Translations under genes and position numbers: made by a program
Source: Fumia xinanensis
GTDB taxonomy: Bacteria; Bacillota; Clostridia; Oscillospirales; Ruminococcaceae
Direction: 5' to 3'
Length of the DNA stretch: 64,000 bases
NCBI RefSeq assembly: GCF_014384905.1
Contig: NZ_JACRSV010000001.1
Coordinates: forward strand, 1,240,001 to 1,304,000
Shown: positions 33,249 through 43,500 of the stretch, in pieces
How positions within the stretch are numbered: the first letter of the stretch is position 1
How the letters are laid out: the number at the start of each line of letters is the position of its first letter
The notes under the pieces: model-generated
What the model saw: the letters and a program-made list of their open reading frames with translations, nothing else
Told to the model about the DNA's origin: nothing
Databases searched by the model: none

Positions 33249-33998
33249 TTATTGTATTTTTCTTTTATATAAACTCCTATCATATTTCTCACAACAGTCT
33301 CGGAGAATGGCCATCACCTTATCCTCCGGGATAAAAGTGTCGTCCACCTCGATGGTCGCCTCGTTGTGGAAACAATCCATACAATAGCAGGTCGCGACGG
33401 TGCGAAGCCGGAATAAAGAAGAAAAAAAGGCCTTGAAGTCCTCGAGGCAATTTAACTCAAACAGTTCAGCAGGGCAGCTTTCAAAAAAGCCGTCCGGCAT
33501 GGCGAAGCAACTAAAATCGCCGCTGTCGTATACACGGTCTCCCCTGTCTTCTTGAAATGCGGCTCTGAGCCTGTCGTCCAAACCCCTTTTGACCTCCAGC
33601 ATTCCATAAGGATACGCCACAAAAATATCACTGTCTGAATCCACATGGGCTTTCATGTATTCCTGCACCTCATCTTCCAGCGGATTGGTCGTTGTATTAT
33701 AAATCAGGACTACCGTTTTATAGTCCCCGCAAAGCCGCTCAATCGCTTCCAAAACAGCACCGATAAACGCCCGGCTGTCCTCCGAAGAATCCATATCGTT
33801 GTAACAGGACATCAGTTCGTAAACCGTGCGGTTTGGTTCGGTTTTGTTTGGAAACTGGGACAGGAAAACCCCCTTTTCTTTTACGTCGATACCATCTTTC
33901 GAGAAGAGCAGATCATATTGAATGACGGGAGCATTTTCCTCTTTTTGGGTCGAAGGATTTTCTTTGCGTTTGGATTTTGATTTTCGTTTGAAGAACAT
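33249..33998 (-). CDS. Immunity-like protein, second paralogue (diverged)
   Basis: A 249-residue member of the same trio, more diverged in its N-terminal half. It keeps the basic start MFFKRKSKSKRK, the signature FSCFAMPDGFFESCPAELFE and the C-terminal CFHNEATIEVDDTFIPEDKV. AAAGGAGAATTAAAACG precedes ATG 33998. It ends 24 bases before the start of the third copy. Divergence among the copies is what is expected if they answer different toxin variants; that is an inference. Confidence 0.6.
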   Translation of the reverse strand: MFFKRKSKSKRKENPSTQKEENAPVIQYDLLFSKDGIDVKEKGVFLSQFPNKTEPNRTVYELMSCYNDMDSSEDSRAFIGAVLEAIERLCGDYKTVVLIYNTTTNPLEDEVQEYMKAHVDSDSDIFVAYPYGMLEVKRGLDDRLRAAFQEDRGDRVYDSGDFSCFAMPDGFFESCPAELFELNCLEDFKAFFSSLFRLRTVATCYCMDCFHNEATIEVDDTFIPEDKVMAILRDCCEKYDRSLYKRKIQ

Positions 33999-34058
33999 CG
34001 TTTTAATTCTCCTTTGGTGGGAGGCCGCTATCAATTACTATGCGATGCAATCAGGCCT

Positions 34059-34133
34059 CTATTTTTTTTCTGATGTCGGGCGCAGAAGGTAGATGGTGTC
34101 ATTGTCGATAGCCATAATAGCCCCTTCTCTCAT
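34059..34133 (-). CDS. Possible 24-residue peptide or gene remnant between immunity-like genes
   Basis: ATG 34133 opens REGAIMAIDNDTIYLLRPTS then EKK and stops at 34059. The same frame stays open upstream (NKNLLNYF), so this may be the tail of a lost gene. A second ATG inside it has AAGGGGC six bases upstream. It fills the unusually long 154-base gap after the first immunity-like gene. No family match. Confidence 0.3.
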   Translation of the reverse strand: MREGAIMAIDNDTIYLLRPTSEKK

Positions 34134-34152
34134 GAAGTAATTTAACAGATTT

Positions 34153-34896
34153 TTATTTTTCCGAAATGTGGAGTGGCATCCCCTGATTTTTACAAGCCTG
34201 CATGACGATCTCTACCACCTGTTCATGAGGGATAATCCGGCGATCGACTGTAAATTGAACATCATTGTGACAAAAATCTATATCCCTATGCCAGACGAGA
34301 TGGTCAAATTGACTCAAGAAATTCCTGATCTTTTCGATATCCTCCAGTTCATTGAATTCAAACAAGTTATCTGGGCAGCTTTCAAAAAAGCCATCCTTCA
34401 TGGCAAAGCAACTGTATGAAAGGGGATCATACAAGTCCTTACTACGGTCACGGTAGTAAGCCTCAAGCATTTCAGGGTCAACTCCCTTGCCGATTCGAAG
34501 GAGGGCATAAAACGGGCAATGAAAAAATCGAGCATCCCCCTGCGGTTCTTGCATCTTCTTTTCCGCATATTTATCCAGATTAAAACTGAGCTCTTCCATA
34601 CCAATCGGACAAGTCAGTAAGGTGGCGGTGGTATAATCCTTGCAAAGCCCATAAGCGATGTCGGCGGCAACTCGGTTAAAACGGCGGAAGTAATCCATGG
34701 AATTGCCCGAAACATCGCAATCATATGAAACGATGCTATAAGCAGTCTTCATTGTTTCTTCCAAGCTGCTTGGATACCAGTTAAAATAAATTTTTCCATA
34801 AGGACTGTCGGGTTTATTTTCTTCCGCTATCATATCTTCCTCTGTCCGGATTTTGGGGAACTCTCGCTTCTTTTTGCCAAATAAGTGAAAAAACAT
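34153..34896 (-). CDS. Immunity-like protein, first paralogue
   Basis: A 247-residue soluble protein directly after the toxin-like gene. Its ribosome site TAGGAGGATAAAG contains the toxin stop codon region, and only two bases separate the two genes, so they are made together. It shares EEDMIAEENKPDSPYG, GNSMDYFRRFNRV and SYSCFAMKDGFFESCPDNLF with the 32478 paralogue; most of the length aligns. No signal peptide or membrane helix is visible, so it acts inside the cell. Immunity function is inferred from gene order and copy number. Confidence 0.65.
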   Translation of the reverse strand: MFFHLFGKKKREFPKIRTEEDMIAEENKPDSPYGKIYFNWYPSSLEETMKTAYSIVSYDCDVSGNSMDYFRRFNRVAADIAYGLCKDYTTATLLTCPIGMEELSFNLDKYAEKKMQEPQGDARFFHCPFYALLRIGKGVDPEMLEAYYRDRSKDLYDPLSYSCFAMKDGFFESCPDNLFEFNELEDIEKIRNFLSQFDHLVWHRDIDFCHNDVQFTVDRRIIPHEQVVEIVMQACKNQGMPLHISEK

Positions 34897-34898
34897 CT

Positions 34899-36737
34899 TT
34901 ATCCTCCTAAAACAACATCGGTGATTTCTACTACATATTCCCCAACATACTTCCCGATAGCATAACCAATCATGCCGCCCAGTATACCAAATACAATAGA
35001 GCCGGGAAGTCCCGCTGCCGAGCCTGCAATTGCGCCAATGGTCGCACCTACAAATGAAAGGGTTTCAGCGTATACAATTTCCACAATCGTTTTGTGCAAG
35101 TGAGGAAACCCTGGCTGGTCATCCTTGATGTCCTCCATAATGGCTTGATAAATGCTGAGAGCGTCCATGGCATATCCGGCCGCTACAAATATTCTGTTGC
35201 CAATCTTGAAGGTGCGTTTTACCATATCCCAATTACTTACAATTTTAATCGTAAAATCAGGAATTTCAATATGGTCGGCGTCGGCACCATGAATGTATTG
35301 GGAAGGAATTTGCTCGTATATAGCGTTAAGGATTTTGTTATTTTTTACGTAATCCATATCTTGAATATTGATATGATATTTTATGTTAGTGTTATTTCCT
35401 TTTAATCCATGAGGAATATCATAGTGAATGACGGTACTGGGCTTTTGCTCTACGGCCTTAAATGGCAAACTATCACTTATTCGTGTCAATGTTTCCGTTT
35501 TTCCCGGCTTGTCTTTGAAAAGAAATGGAACATCGACTGAGTCTGGCAGTTCAGGGAGACCGTTGTAATATTTAAGTACATTAGGCTTCCTACTAGATTT
35601 TGTCATCGTTATTGTGTCAACACTTAGTCCGGTTTTTGCACGGTTCCATCGATCCTCCGGCTTGATTCTCGGTGACGCGCCGCCTAAAAGTGCACGGAAA
35701 AGCTGCTGCATGGCGTCATCTGTTTTCTGACCGTATATGCCATCTTCCTCTAATGGAACAAAATCAGGAGAAAGCTTCCCCATTTCATTTAAATCCTGCT
35801 GAAGCCTTTGTATATTGAAAGACCAGTCCTGATTCGTTTGCAGAGGGATGGCTGACCGAATCAAACCATAGAGAGCATCGACCTGTAATCCATATTTTTC
35901 TATTTCCTTTAAAGCCGCTATCGTAGCATCAGCTTTATCTGCCAGTATATATCCATTGGATAGAGAAAAGTCCATAGAAATCGTTAATAGAATTCCTTCC
36001 AACGAAGAAAAAATTTCCTCATAATAGCTCTCGCAATCCCTCACCCAGCTTTGGGCTATGCCGAACACCTGCTGCTGGATTTTCTCGATGTAGTCCCTTG
36101 AGCAGATGACCCTGCCGCACCTTCCGGTAAAACGGCCCTTTTCCTCCTCATAATACATCAGCCCCCACAGGTCCTGGACGAACTCTCTGGAGCGGTCCCC
36201 CACCATCTCGTCGAAAAAGAGCTGTTTTGTCAGGTCGGAGCCCGCCGCCCACTGGACGCCGTCGCTGGCGGCCCGCCTCATAAGGTCATAGCCGGTGGAG
36301 TAGGACATTCGGGTGCTGCCGCCGTCCCGGACGAGCTTTGCCGCGTCTTGCAGGCTGCTCATGGACTCCCCGGATTTTCCGTGGGTTTCGAACGCCGCAA
36401 GCGACAGCAGCGAAAGGCAGGAATCTGCCGTGCTGCTATAGGAGCTCGCAAACTTTGAAAGCCCGTTCAACCGGTTCACCTCCCGGGCCAAGCTTTCCCG
36501 CTCGTCGCCAGGGAAGTAGCGGAGGGAGGAAGCGTACTGCTTTAAATCCATGTGGATATCGTAGATAGCGTCCTGGGCCCGTTTGCAGAGGCCCTCGATG
36601 GCTTTGCCGTACTGGGTGGAAGAAGAACTCCCGCAGAATTCTCGCATAAGGCCGCCGATGACGCGTTTTTCGTTCAATTTTTTGAAATAGTCCACCGAGC
36701 CCACTTCGTACCCATTTTTTCCCATTAGTACACTCAT
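34899..36737 (-). CDS. Polymorphic-toxin-like protein with glycine-zipper C terminus
   Basis: A 612-residue protein with no recognised family over its full length. Residues 1-290 are helical and soluble, of the size of the trafficking domains of Gram-positive polymorphic toxins, but I see no LXG or WXG motif. Residues 305-352 resemble a peptidoglycan-binding repeat (RLQQDLNEMG then EDGIYGQKTDDAMQQLF). The last 52 residues carry a glycine-zipper hydrophobic hairpin (VGATIGAIAGSAAG, then GSIVFGILGGMIGYAIGKYV), as in membrane-permeabilising toxins. GAGGTAATATACT precedes ATG 36737. Base composition falls from GC-rich (before about residue 229) to AT-rich after it. Three homologous immunity-like genes follow. 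No secretion machinery is in the window. A phage- or cell-wall-related role is the alternative. Confidence 0.6.
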   Translation of the reverse strand: MSVLMGKNGYEVGSVDYFKKLNEKRVIGGLMREFCGSSSSTQYGKAIEGLCKRAQDAIYDIHMDLKQYASSLRYFPGDERESLAREVNRLNGLSKFASSYSSTADSCLSLLSLAAFETHGKSGESMSSLQDAAKLVRDGGSTRMSYSTGYDLMRRAASDGVQWAAGSDLTKQLFFDEMVGDRSREFVQDLWGLMYYEEEKGRFTGRCGRVICSRDYIEKIQQQVFGIAQSWVRDCESYYEEIFSSLEGILLTISMDFSLSNGYILADKADATIAALKEIEKYGLQVDALYGLIRSAIPLQTNQDWSFNIQRLQQDLNEMGKLSPDFVPLEEDGIYGQKTDDAMQQLFRALLGGASPRIKPEDRWNRAKTGLSVDTITMTKSSRKPNVLKYYNGLPELPDSVDVPFLFKDKPGKTETLTRISDSLPFKAVEQKPSTVIHYDIPHGLKGNNTNIKYHINIQDMDYVKNNKILNAIYEQIPSQYIHGADADHIEIPDFTIKIVSNWDMVKRTFKIGNRIFVAAGYAMDALSIYQAIMEDIKDDQPGFPHLHKTIVEIVYAETLSFVGATIGAIAGSAAGLPGSIVFGILGGMIGYAIGKYVGEYVVEITDVVLGG

Positions 36738-37552
36738 AGTATATTACCTCGTTTACAAAAAGTAAACAAAAAAATCGGGGCGGAAAAAGCGGCGCGCCGG
36801 TCAGCACCTTGACAGCGGAGATTCCCTGTGCTATGATTTAATTGCGAGTTAGACCATAGTGATATGGGAAAACGGTCGGAGGTTTTGTGAAAAGCGGTTC
36901 GCTTTTTGTAAAGCCTCCGATTTTTTTGTTTCTGTTCCCAGAATAACACCAATTTTCCCATTTGTCAACCCATTTCGTTACTTTTTGTATTATAATGCAA
37001 CATCGTTTTGTGATTTTTCGTTTGTTTCGGCGAAAAGGAGCTTCGCCTTTGTGAGATGTGACAAAAAACGGGCGGCTTTTTCGTCTCGAATATCTTTCCC
37101 AATGTGGTAAAGGGAAAAAAGCTGTGATATAATGGAAATATAATGGTTTATCTGATTAAACCAACGAACTTATGAACGAAAGGGAGAGGAGAGCTGCTCC
37201 GATGATTGCAGCGGCCTTGCCCAGTCTGCCGCAGAAAAAGTGTCCTCTGAGCGGCTGCCGTTTTTGCCGCGTACGCCGGGCATCTTCCAAACGATGTGTG
37301 CTGAATAGCTGACATACCATGCCAGAAGTTGTCGAGAAGCAATCGGACTCCGCGCCGAATCGTGCGACGCCATGCGACCTACGGTGCGGTTTCACTGAGG
37401 CTGTTCGAGACGGATGGGCTTTGCAGAGGCGGCAATTTGCCGGAGTGGCGCGGCGGGTTTTGCTGTGGCGAAAACGACGGGATTTCGTTGCGTCGGCGCG
37501 GCAAGGCTTCGAGAAAAAACGCTTCCCTTTCCAGAAAGGAATGACCCTATTT
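36738..37552. other. Long divergent region between the toxin-like gene and the ArsR operon
   Basis: The part next to the toxin holds its promoter and a 195-base leader with a large hairpin (36877-36921: TCGGAGG with CCTCCGA, inner AAAAGCG with CGCTTTT). The part next to ArsR (37140-37552) has a TATAAT at 37128 and an unexplained 400-base GC-rich leader. That leader includes a 46-codon frame from ATG 37172 (start MNERERRAAPM) that I cannot support as a gene. Confidence 0.5.
36940..36968 (-). promoter_or_regulatory. Promoter of the toxin-immunity operon
   Basis: On the minus strand TTGACA (36968-36963), 17 bases, TATTCT (36945-36940). Transcription would start near 36933, and the first transcribed bases include the 36921-36877 hairpin. 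Confidence 0.75.
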
Positions 37553-37903
37553 ATGCAGGAATTACAGATTATACAGGAGCTGACCGAAGAATTCAAGCGG
37601 TGCTCCACCGCCCTCTCCGCCATCGGTGACGAAACCCGGCAATCCATCATTCTCGCCCTGCTGGAGGGCGCTGAGGACGGACGGAGGGTGGGAGAAATCA
37701 CCGAGAGCGTGAGCCTGTCCCGGCCCGCCGTCTCCCATCACTTGAAGGTTTTGAAGGACGCGGGCATCGTCAGCGTCAGGCGGGACGGCACCATGAACTT
37801 CTACTACCTCAATCCCCAGGAAAGCACTTTGACCCGCATCCGGAGCCTCATGTCCCGGGTGGATGAGCTGATGCAGGTGGCAGGCCGCAAGCTCTGCCGG
37901 TAA
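37553..37903 (+). CDS. ArsR family transcriptional regulator
   Basis: A 116-residue winged-helix repressor. ALSAIGDETRQSIILALLEG, then the recognition helix SLSRPAVSHHLKVLKDAGIV and the wing VRRDGTMNFYYLNP, match ArsR/SmtB regulators. No metal-binding cysteine pair is visible, so the signal may not be a metal. ATG 37553 has AGAAAGGA 12 bases upstream; ATG 37541 overlaps that site. It is the first gene of the operon with the MMPL transporter and GLUG protein and probably controls it. Confidence 0.8.
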   Translation: MQELQIIQELTEEFKRCSTALSAIGDETRQSIILALLEGAEDGRRVGEITESVSLSRPAVSHHLKVLKDAGIVSVRRDGTMNFYYLNPQESTLTRIRSLMSRVDELMQVAGRKLCR

Positions 37904-37930
37904 ATCCCCATAGAAAGGAGAGCTCGCAGC

Positions 37931-40546
37931 ATGCACAAGGAAAAAGAAAGCGGCATGTATAAGGTGGCGCGGTTCATCGTCCAGAAGCGGAAGGCCTTTC
38001 TGCTTTTGTTCGTCGTGGGCATTATTTACAGCGTCATCTGCATCCCGAAAGTATCAGTCAACTACGACATCACAAAATACCTCCCCGAAAACACCGACAC
38101 TCGCCGGGGGCTGACCCTGATGGAAGAGGAGTTCACCACCTTTGGGACGGCAAACGTGCTCGTAAAAAACATCACCTACGAGACGGCGGAGTCGATAAAC
38201 GAGGAGCTACAGGCGGTGGACGGGGTCAAGATGGTGGAATTCGACGGCAGTAAAGACCACTATAAGGACTCCGCCGCCCTCTACGCCGTCACTTTAAACG
38301 AAAGCGGCGAGACCGACGCCAATCTGGCCGCCATGGACGCGGTGCGGGAGGCGGTGGCGCCCTACGACAGCTACATAGCCACCGAAATCGGCAATTCCCT
38401 CACCAACATGATCCAAAAAGAGATGACCCTCATCCTCATTGTGGCGGTGGTTGTCATCGCGGTGGTGCTGTTGTTTACCTCCCGGAGCTATATGGAGCTG
38501 CCGGTGTTTTTCCTGGTGTTCGGGTCGGCGGCAGTGCTCAACATGGGCACCAACTACTGGTTTGGGGAGATCTCCTTTGTGACGAACTCCATCGCCGTGG
38601 TGCTCCAGCTGGCGCTGGCCATTGATTACGCCATCATCTACTCCCACCGGTTCATGGACGAGATGGAGTCGAAGCCCCCGGAGGAGGCGGCCATCGCGGC
38701 GCTGTCGAAGGCCATCCCGGAGATTTTCTCCAGCTCCCTGACCACCATTTCGGGCCTGGTGGCGCTGATGCTCATGCAGCTGAAAATCGGCTTCGACATG
38801 GGGATGGTGCTCTCGAAAGGCATCGTATTCAGCCTTTTGTCGGTGTTTTTGCTGATGCCGGGGCTCGTCATGCTCTTCAACAAGCCCATTCTCAAAACCC
38901 GGCACAAATCGCTGGTGCCGAAGCTGCGGTTTTGGGGCAAAGCGGTGGTGAAAACCCGGTTTGTCATCCCGGTGATTTTCGCGGTGGTGCTGGTGGGGAG
39001 CTTTGTGCTCCAAAGCCTCTGCCCCTACGTTTTTTCCGAGGAATCCTTGAACAGCAACAAGAAAACCGAGACCGCCGTGGCGTCGGAGCAGATCAATGAG
39101 GTGTTCGGCGGGGCCAACATGCTGGCGATTTTAGTACCCGCCGGGGACTACGAAAAAGAGGCGCAGCTTCTGAATCTGGTCGGTGAGGAGGAGATGGTCA
39201 GCTCCGCCATGGGGCTTGCGAACATCCCGATCAATGACGACTACACCCTCACGTCCAAGCTCTCCCCCCGGCAGTTTTCGGAGCTCTCCGAGATGCCGGT
39301 GGAAGTCATCCGGCTCCTCTACCAGGCTTACGGGCTCTTTCACGAGGAATACGCCGCTTTAAGCGACGTGGACCAGTATAAGGTGCCCATCATCGACATG
39401 TTCAGCTTCCTCGTCGAGCAGCAGGAGTCGGGCCTCATCGATCTGGGCGGCGAGGCCGGGGACAAAATCGGCGAACTGGGCGGGATGCTGAGCGAGGCCA
39501 AGGGCCAGCTCCAGGGGGAGCATTATTCGAGGCTTGTCTTCAGCATCGACGGGCCGGTGGAGGGGGAGGAAACCTTCGCCTTGCTGGAACGGGTCAGGGC
39601 CGACGCCCTTCAGTATTACGACGACCCCATTTTGGTGGGCAACTCCACAAACTGCTACGACCTTCACGCCTCCTTCCAGGGGGATAACTTAAAAATCAGC
39701 ATTTTTACAGTGCTGTTCGTGGCGGCGATCCTGCTCTTTACCTTCCAGTCCACGGGGCTTCCCATTCTGCTGGTGCTGACCATCCAAGGGAGCATCTGGA
39801 TTAACTTCTCCTTCCCCTTCGTCACCGGGCAGAATGTCTTTTTCTTAGCCTATCTCATCGTCAGCGCCATCCAGATGGGCGCCACCATCGACTACGCCAT
39901 CGTCATCACCAACCGGTACATGGCCCTGAAAAAACAGATGCCTTTAACCGAGGCGGTCATCGAGACCATCAGCCAGTGCTTCCCCACTGTGTTCACCTCC
40001 GGCTCCATCCTGACCACGGCGAGCTTTCTCATCGGCGGCATGTTCACCGAGCCGATGATCGCGTCCTTCGGGTCGCTGCTGGGACGGGGCACGCTGATTT
40101 CCATCCTGCTCGTCATGATCGTGCTGCCCCAGCTCCTCATGCTGGGCGACACCATCATCGAGAAAACCGCTTTCGCGGTGGGCGGCCTCAAAAACTACCG
40201 GCAGGAAAGCAATGTGGCCATGAACTTGGACGGACGGGTGCAGGGGTATGTCTCCGGCTATCTGGACGCCGAGGTCAAGGGCGTTATCCGGGGCGATTTG
40301 AACGCCGCGGTGGAAAGCAAAAAAGGGGTTCCCCCAGAAAGCGCCTCGGATGGAGCGGCTGAAGGGCCCAATTCTTCCCGCCAAGGCGAAAAACCGGCGG
40401 AATCTGTTTCCGGGGAAGAAAATACCGAAACGGACGGCGCTTTTCGGGCGGAAAAGTTGAAGGAAGGGCCGGAGGGCGGCTCCCCCAACGGGAAAAAGCC
40501 CAAGGGCCGGAACAAAAAAACCGAAAAGGAGGCGGCGAAAGAATGA
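37931..40546 (+). CDS. MMPL/RND family transporter
   Basis: An 871-residue, twelve-helix exporter of the RND/MMPL group. Each half begins with one helix, an external loop, then a five- to six-helix block containing the Asp-Tyr pair: LALAIDYAIIYSHRFMDEM in the first half and MGATIDYAIVITNRYMALK in the second. These carry the proton relay. MMPL proteins move lipids or hydrophobic compounds. The C-terminal 120 residues are a long soluble tail, first GRVQGYVSGYLDAEVKG-like beta then acidic/basic low-complexity sequence. AAAGGAGAGCTCGCAGC precedes the ATG. The stop overlaps the GLUG gene start (ATGA). Confidence 0.85.
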   Translation: MHKEKESGMYKVARFIVQKRKAFLLLFVVGIIYSVICIPKVSVNYDITKYLPENTDTRRGLTLMEEEFTTFGTANVLVKNITYETAESINEELQAVDGVKMVEFDGSKDHYKDSAALYAVTLNESGETDANLAAMDAVREAVAPYDSYIATEIGNSLTNMIQKEMTLILIVAVVVIAVVLLFTSRSYMELPVFFLVFGSAAVLNMGTNYWFGEISFVTNSIAVVLQLALAIDYAIIYSHRFMDEMESKPPEEAAIAALSKAIPEIFSSSLTTISGLVALMLMQLKIGFDMGMVLSKGIVFSLLSVFLLMPGLVMLFNKPILKTRHKSLVPKLRFWGKAVVKTRFVIPVIFAVVLVGSFVLQSLCPYVFSEESLNSNKKTETAVASEQINEVFGGANMLAILVPAGDYEKEAQLLNLVGEEEMVSSAMGLANIPINDDYTLTSKLSPRQFSELSEMPVEVIRLLYQAYGLFHEEYAALSDVDQYKVPIIDMFSFLVEQQESGLIDLGGEAGDKIGELGGMLSEAKGQLQGEHYSRLVFSIDGPVEGEETFALLERVRADALQYYDDPILVGNSTNCYDLHASFQGDNLKISIFTVLFVAAILLFTFQSTGLPILLVLTIQGSIWINFSFPFVTGQNVFFLAYLIVSAIQMGATIDYAIVITNRYMALKKQMPLTEAVIETISQCFPTVFTSGSILTTASFLIGGMFTEPMIASFGSLLGRGTLISILLVMIVLPQLLMLGDTIIEKTAFAVGGLKNYRQESNVAMNLDGRVQGYVSGYLDAEVKGVIRGDLNAAVESKKGVPPESASDGAAEGPNSSRQGEKPAESVSGEENTETDGAFRAEKLKEGPEGGSPNGKKPKGRNKKTEKEAAKE

Positions 40547-43500
40547 ATCGGTACAGAAAGACACATCGAGGCCTTTTTCATAAAACGGCGGCGCTTTTCG
40601 TCGCCTCGGCGATTGCCTGCGGATGCGTACTGCCCGCGGTGGGCGGGGTATTCGCCGATTCCCGCACCGTTTCCATCGGCTCGGCGGAGGATTGGAAGAA
40701 ATTCGCGGACAGCTGCAAAAACGACGGTTACGCCGACGGGAAAACCGTTTTGCTCACCGAGGACATCGACCTGAGCGGCGTCAAAAACCAGAAGGCCGCG
40801 GCGGTGTTCGGCGGCGTTTTCGACGGGCAGGGCCATGTCATCAAGGGTGTTTCCATCGAAACGGCCCAGGATAATGCGGGGCTCTTCCGCTTTATTAAGG
40901 AAGAGGGCGTGGTGAAGAACCTGACCCTGGACATCGCGATCAAAAACGACACCGGCGTGAACCTTGGGGGCATCGCCGGGGAGAACCGGGGCCGTATCGA
41001 AAACTGCACCGTAACGGGGACGGTGGACGGCGTGGAAAATGTGGGCGGCGTCGCGGGGCTCAATCTGGGCACAGTGCAAAACGCCCTCAACAAGGCGGCG
41101 GTGTCCGGCGGCAAAAAGGCCGGGGGAATCGTTGGGAACAACAGCGGCATCATCCAGTCCTGCTCCAACGCCGGGCTCATCGGCCCCGAGCCAAACGACA
41201 AGGCCACCGACCTGGGCGGCATCGCGGGGAGCTCTGTAGGCTCCGTTATCGACTGCCTCAACACAGGGGACGTGGGCTACAAAAGCACCGGCTACAACGT
41301 GGGGGGCATCGCCGGGCGGCAGAGCGGGTACCTTTCCGAGTGCCGCAACTACGGCGCGGTGCGGGGCCGCAAGGACGTAGGCGGCATCGCCGGGCAGTTT
41401 GAGCCCAACGTGAGCGTGGTGTTCGGCGAGGACGCCATCCAGCAGATGAAGCAGCAAATCGACGAAATGATGGGCATCGCCCGGGAACTGAAAGACAAAA
41501 TCGGCCCGGTGGCCGACAAGCTCATGGAAAGCCTCGAGAAAATCGACAGCGAGATCGATAAATTGAACGAGGGCATCATCGACCCCCTCATCGCCGACTA
41601 CCCGGCGGCGCGGGATAAGCTGATGAGCGTTCTGGACAGCATCGACACCCAGGTGAACAAGGTGGGGGGCGAGATCAGCGAGGCGCTGGACACCGCCATC
41701 GACGAAATCACCGCCCTGACGGACAAAATAAACGATACCATCGACGACGTAACCGACCAGGTGAAGCTCCTCAAAAAACAGCTTTTGGAGCGGCTCGATT
41801 CCCTGCTCTGGGACGTGTATGAAATCCGGGACGAGGTGCTCTCCCTGCTTAGGCGGGCCGACCGGATCATGGGTTCCATCGAGGACGCCATCGGCAAGAT
41901 GGAGGAGGCACAGCTCGTCGAGAAAATCATCTCGGCCGTCACCGACATCGCCGACATTCTCGACCGGCTTCAAAACCTGATTTCCCGGCTGGACGGACTG
42001 TTCGACGAACTCCAGAACATCCGGGAGACCATCGAGGACGTGATCCAGTGGATCAAGGATCGGCTGCCGGAGGTTCCGGGCCTCCCCGAATGGCCGGTAA
42101 GCGGGCCGGAGCCGGACACCAGGCAGGAGCCGCCCATCCCCATGCCGGAAAGCGGCTCCGGGGCGGAACATGCGCCGCCGGAGGGTGAAACAGGCGCTTC
42201 TAAAGAGGCCGGAAGGCCAACGGAGGACGGAAAGGCTCCGTCACAGCCGGAAGGCAGCGCGCCGGATGAGGAAAAACCTTTCCCCAGCACGGGAGAGCCG
42301 TCTTCCCCGTCGGGCGAAAACGCCCAAGGGACCGCGTTCCGCTTTGGCGAACCGCTGGAAGCGGTCCCCATGGAGGCCACTTTCGGCGGGTTCGACGCCG
42401 GACAGCTGGACGCTTTCCTCACCATGGAACGGGCAAAAAACCGCCCCGCTGAAAACATCCTGCCCGATGAGGCGGAAGTGCGGGAGAACAGCGGCCGCTG
42501 TCTCATCGAATACAGCTTCAACGAGGGTGCGGTTTCCGCTTCCCTCAACGCCGGGGGCATCGTGGGCAATATGGCCTTTGAGATGAGCGCCGACCCGGAG
42601 GCCGACGTGGAATTCGACGGGGACTTTTCCTTAAATCCCACCGTTGGCGTCAACGCGGCGGTGCGGGGGTGCTACAGCACGGGGGCGGTGGAAGCTTCCT
42701 CCTACTACGCCGGGGGCATCGCCGGGCAGCAGAAGCGGGGGACCGTCAAGGACTGCTTCACATCGGGGGAAATCTCCGCCAAGGAGGGGTATGCCGGGGG
42801 CATCGCCGGGCTTTCCTCCGCTGAGATCACCCGGTGCTTCTCCCTCTGCGACCTGACGGCGGAAAACTTCGCCGGGGGCATTACCGGCAGCGGTGCCGAC
42901 GTGAGCCTTTGCTACACCATGGTGCGGGTGGATTCCCGGGGAGAGAGCATCGGGGCCATCGCGGGCATCGCTGACGGGGAGCTCCTACATAACTACTTCA
43001 TCCAAGAGGAGCTCTGCGGCGTAGACGGCGTGAACTACGACGGAAAGGCCGTTCCGGTCCCACCGGCGGAGTTCGCGTCGGAGGGAAGCCTGCCCGCCAA
43101 GATGGAGGGCTTCGGGGCCGACAGCTGGTACGCGGCAGAGAACCTCTCCCTGCCCCAGCTCGTGTCCATCGTCCACAGCGACGCCAAGTGGGTGGGCGAA
43201 ACCCTGCGGCTCAAGTCGGAGGAGCTGACCCGGTTCCGGTTTGCCGTCACCTTCCGAAATGGAGAGGAGACGGTCAAGACGCTGGATGTGCCTTACGGCG
43301 GGGCGGTGGAGGAGGCGGATTTCCCGCCCGTGCCCCAAAAAGACGGCCTGACCGGACAGTGGGAGGACTTTGAGCGAGAAAACATCCGGCGCAGCGTCGT
43401 CGTCCGGGCGGTCTACGAAGACGCGGGCACTACCATCGCAACGGCGGGAGACCCTCCCCTGCTCTTAGCGGAGGGGGCCTTTGGGCCGGACGCTTCGGTG

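Noticed and set aside
34899..36737. LXG-type T7SS toxin
   Set aside because: The N terminus lacks the LXG motif, and no ESX genes are in the window, so only a general polymorphic-toxin call is made.
37156..37701. 181-codon minus-strand frame opposite the ArsR gene
   Set aside because: Shadow of ArsR and its leader; no family features.
39944..42171. Long minus-strand frames opposite MMPL and GLUG genes
   Set aside because: Both sense genes have clear domains and ribosome sites; the antisense proteins are His/Gln-rich artefacts.
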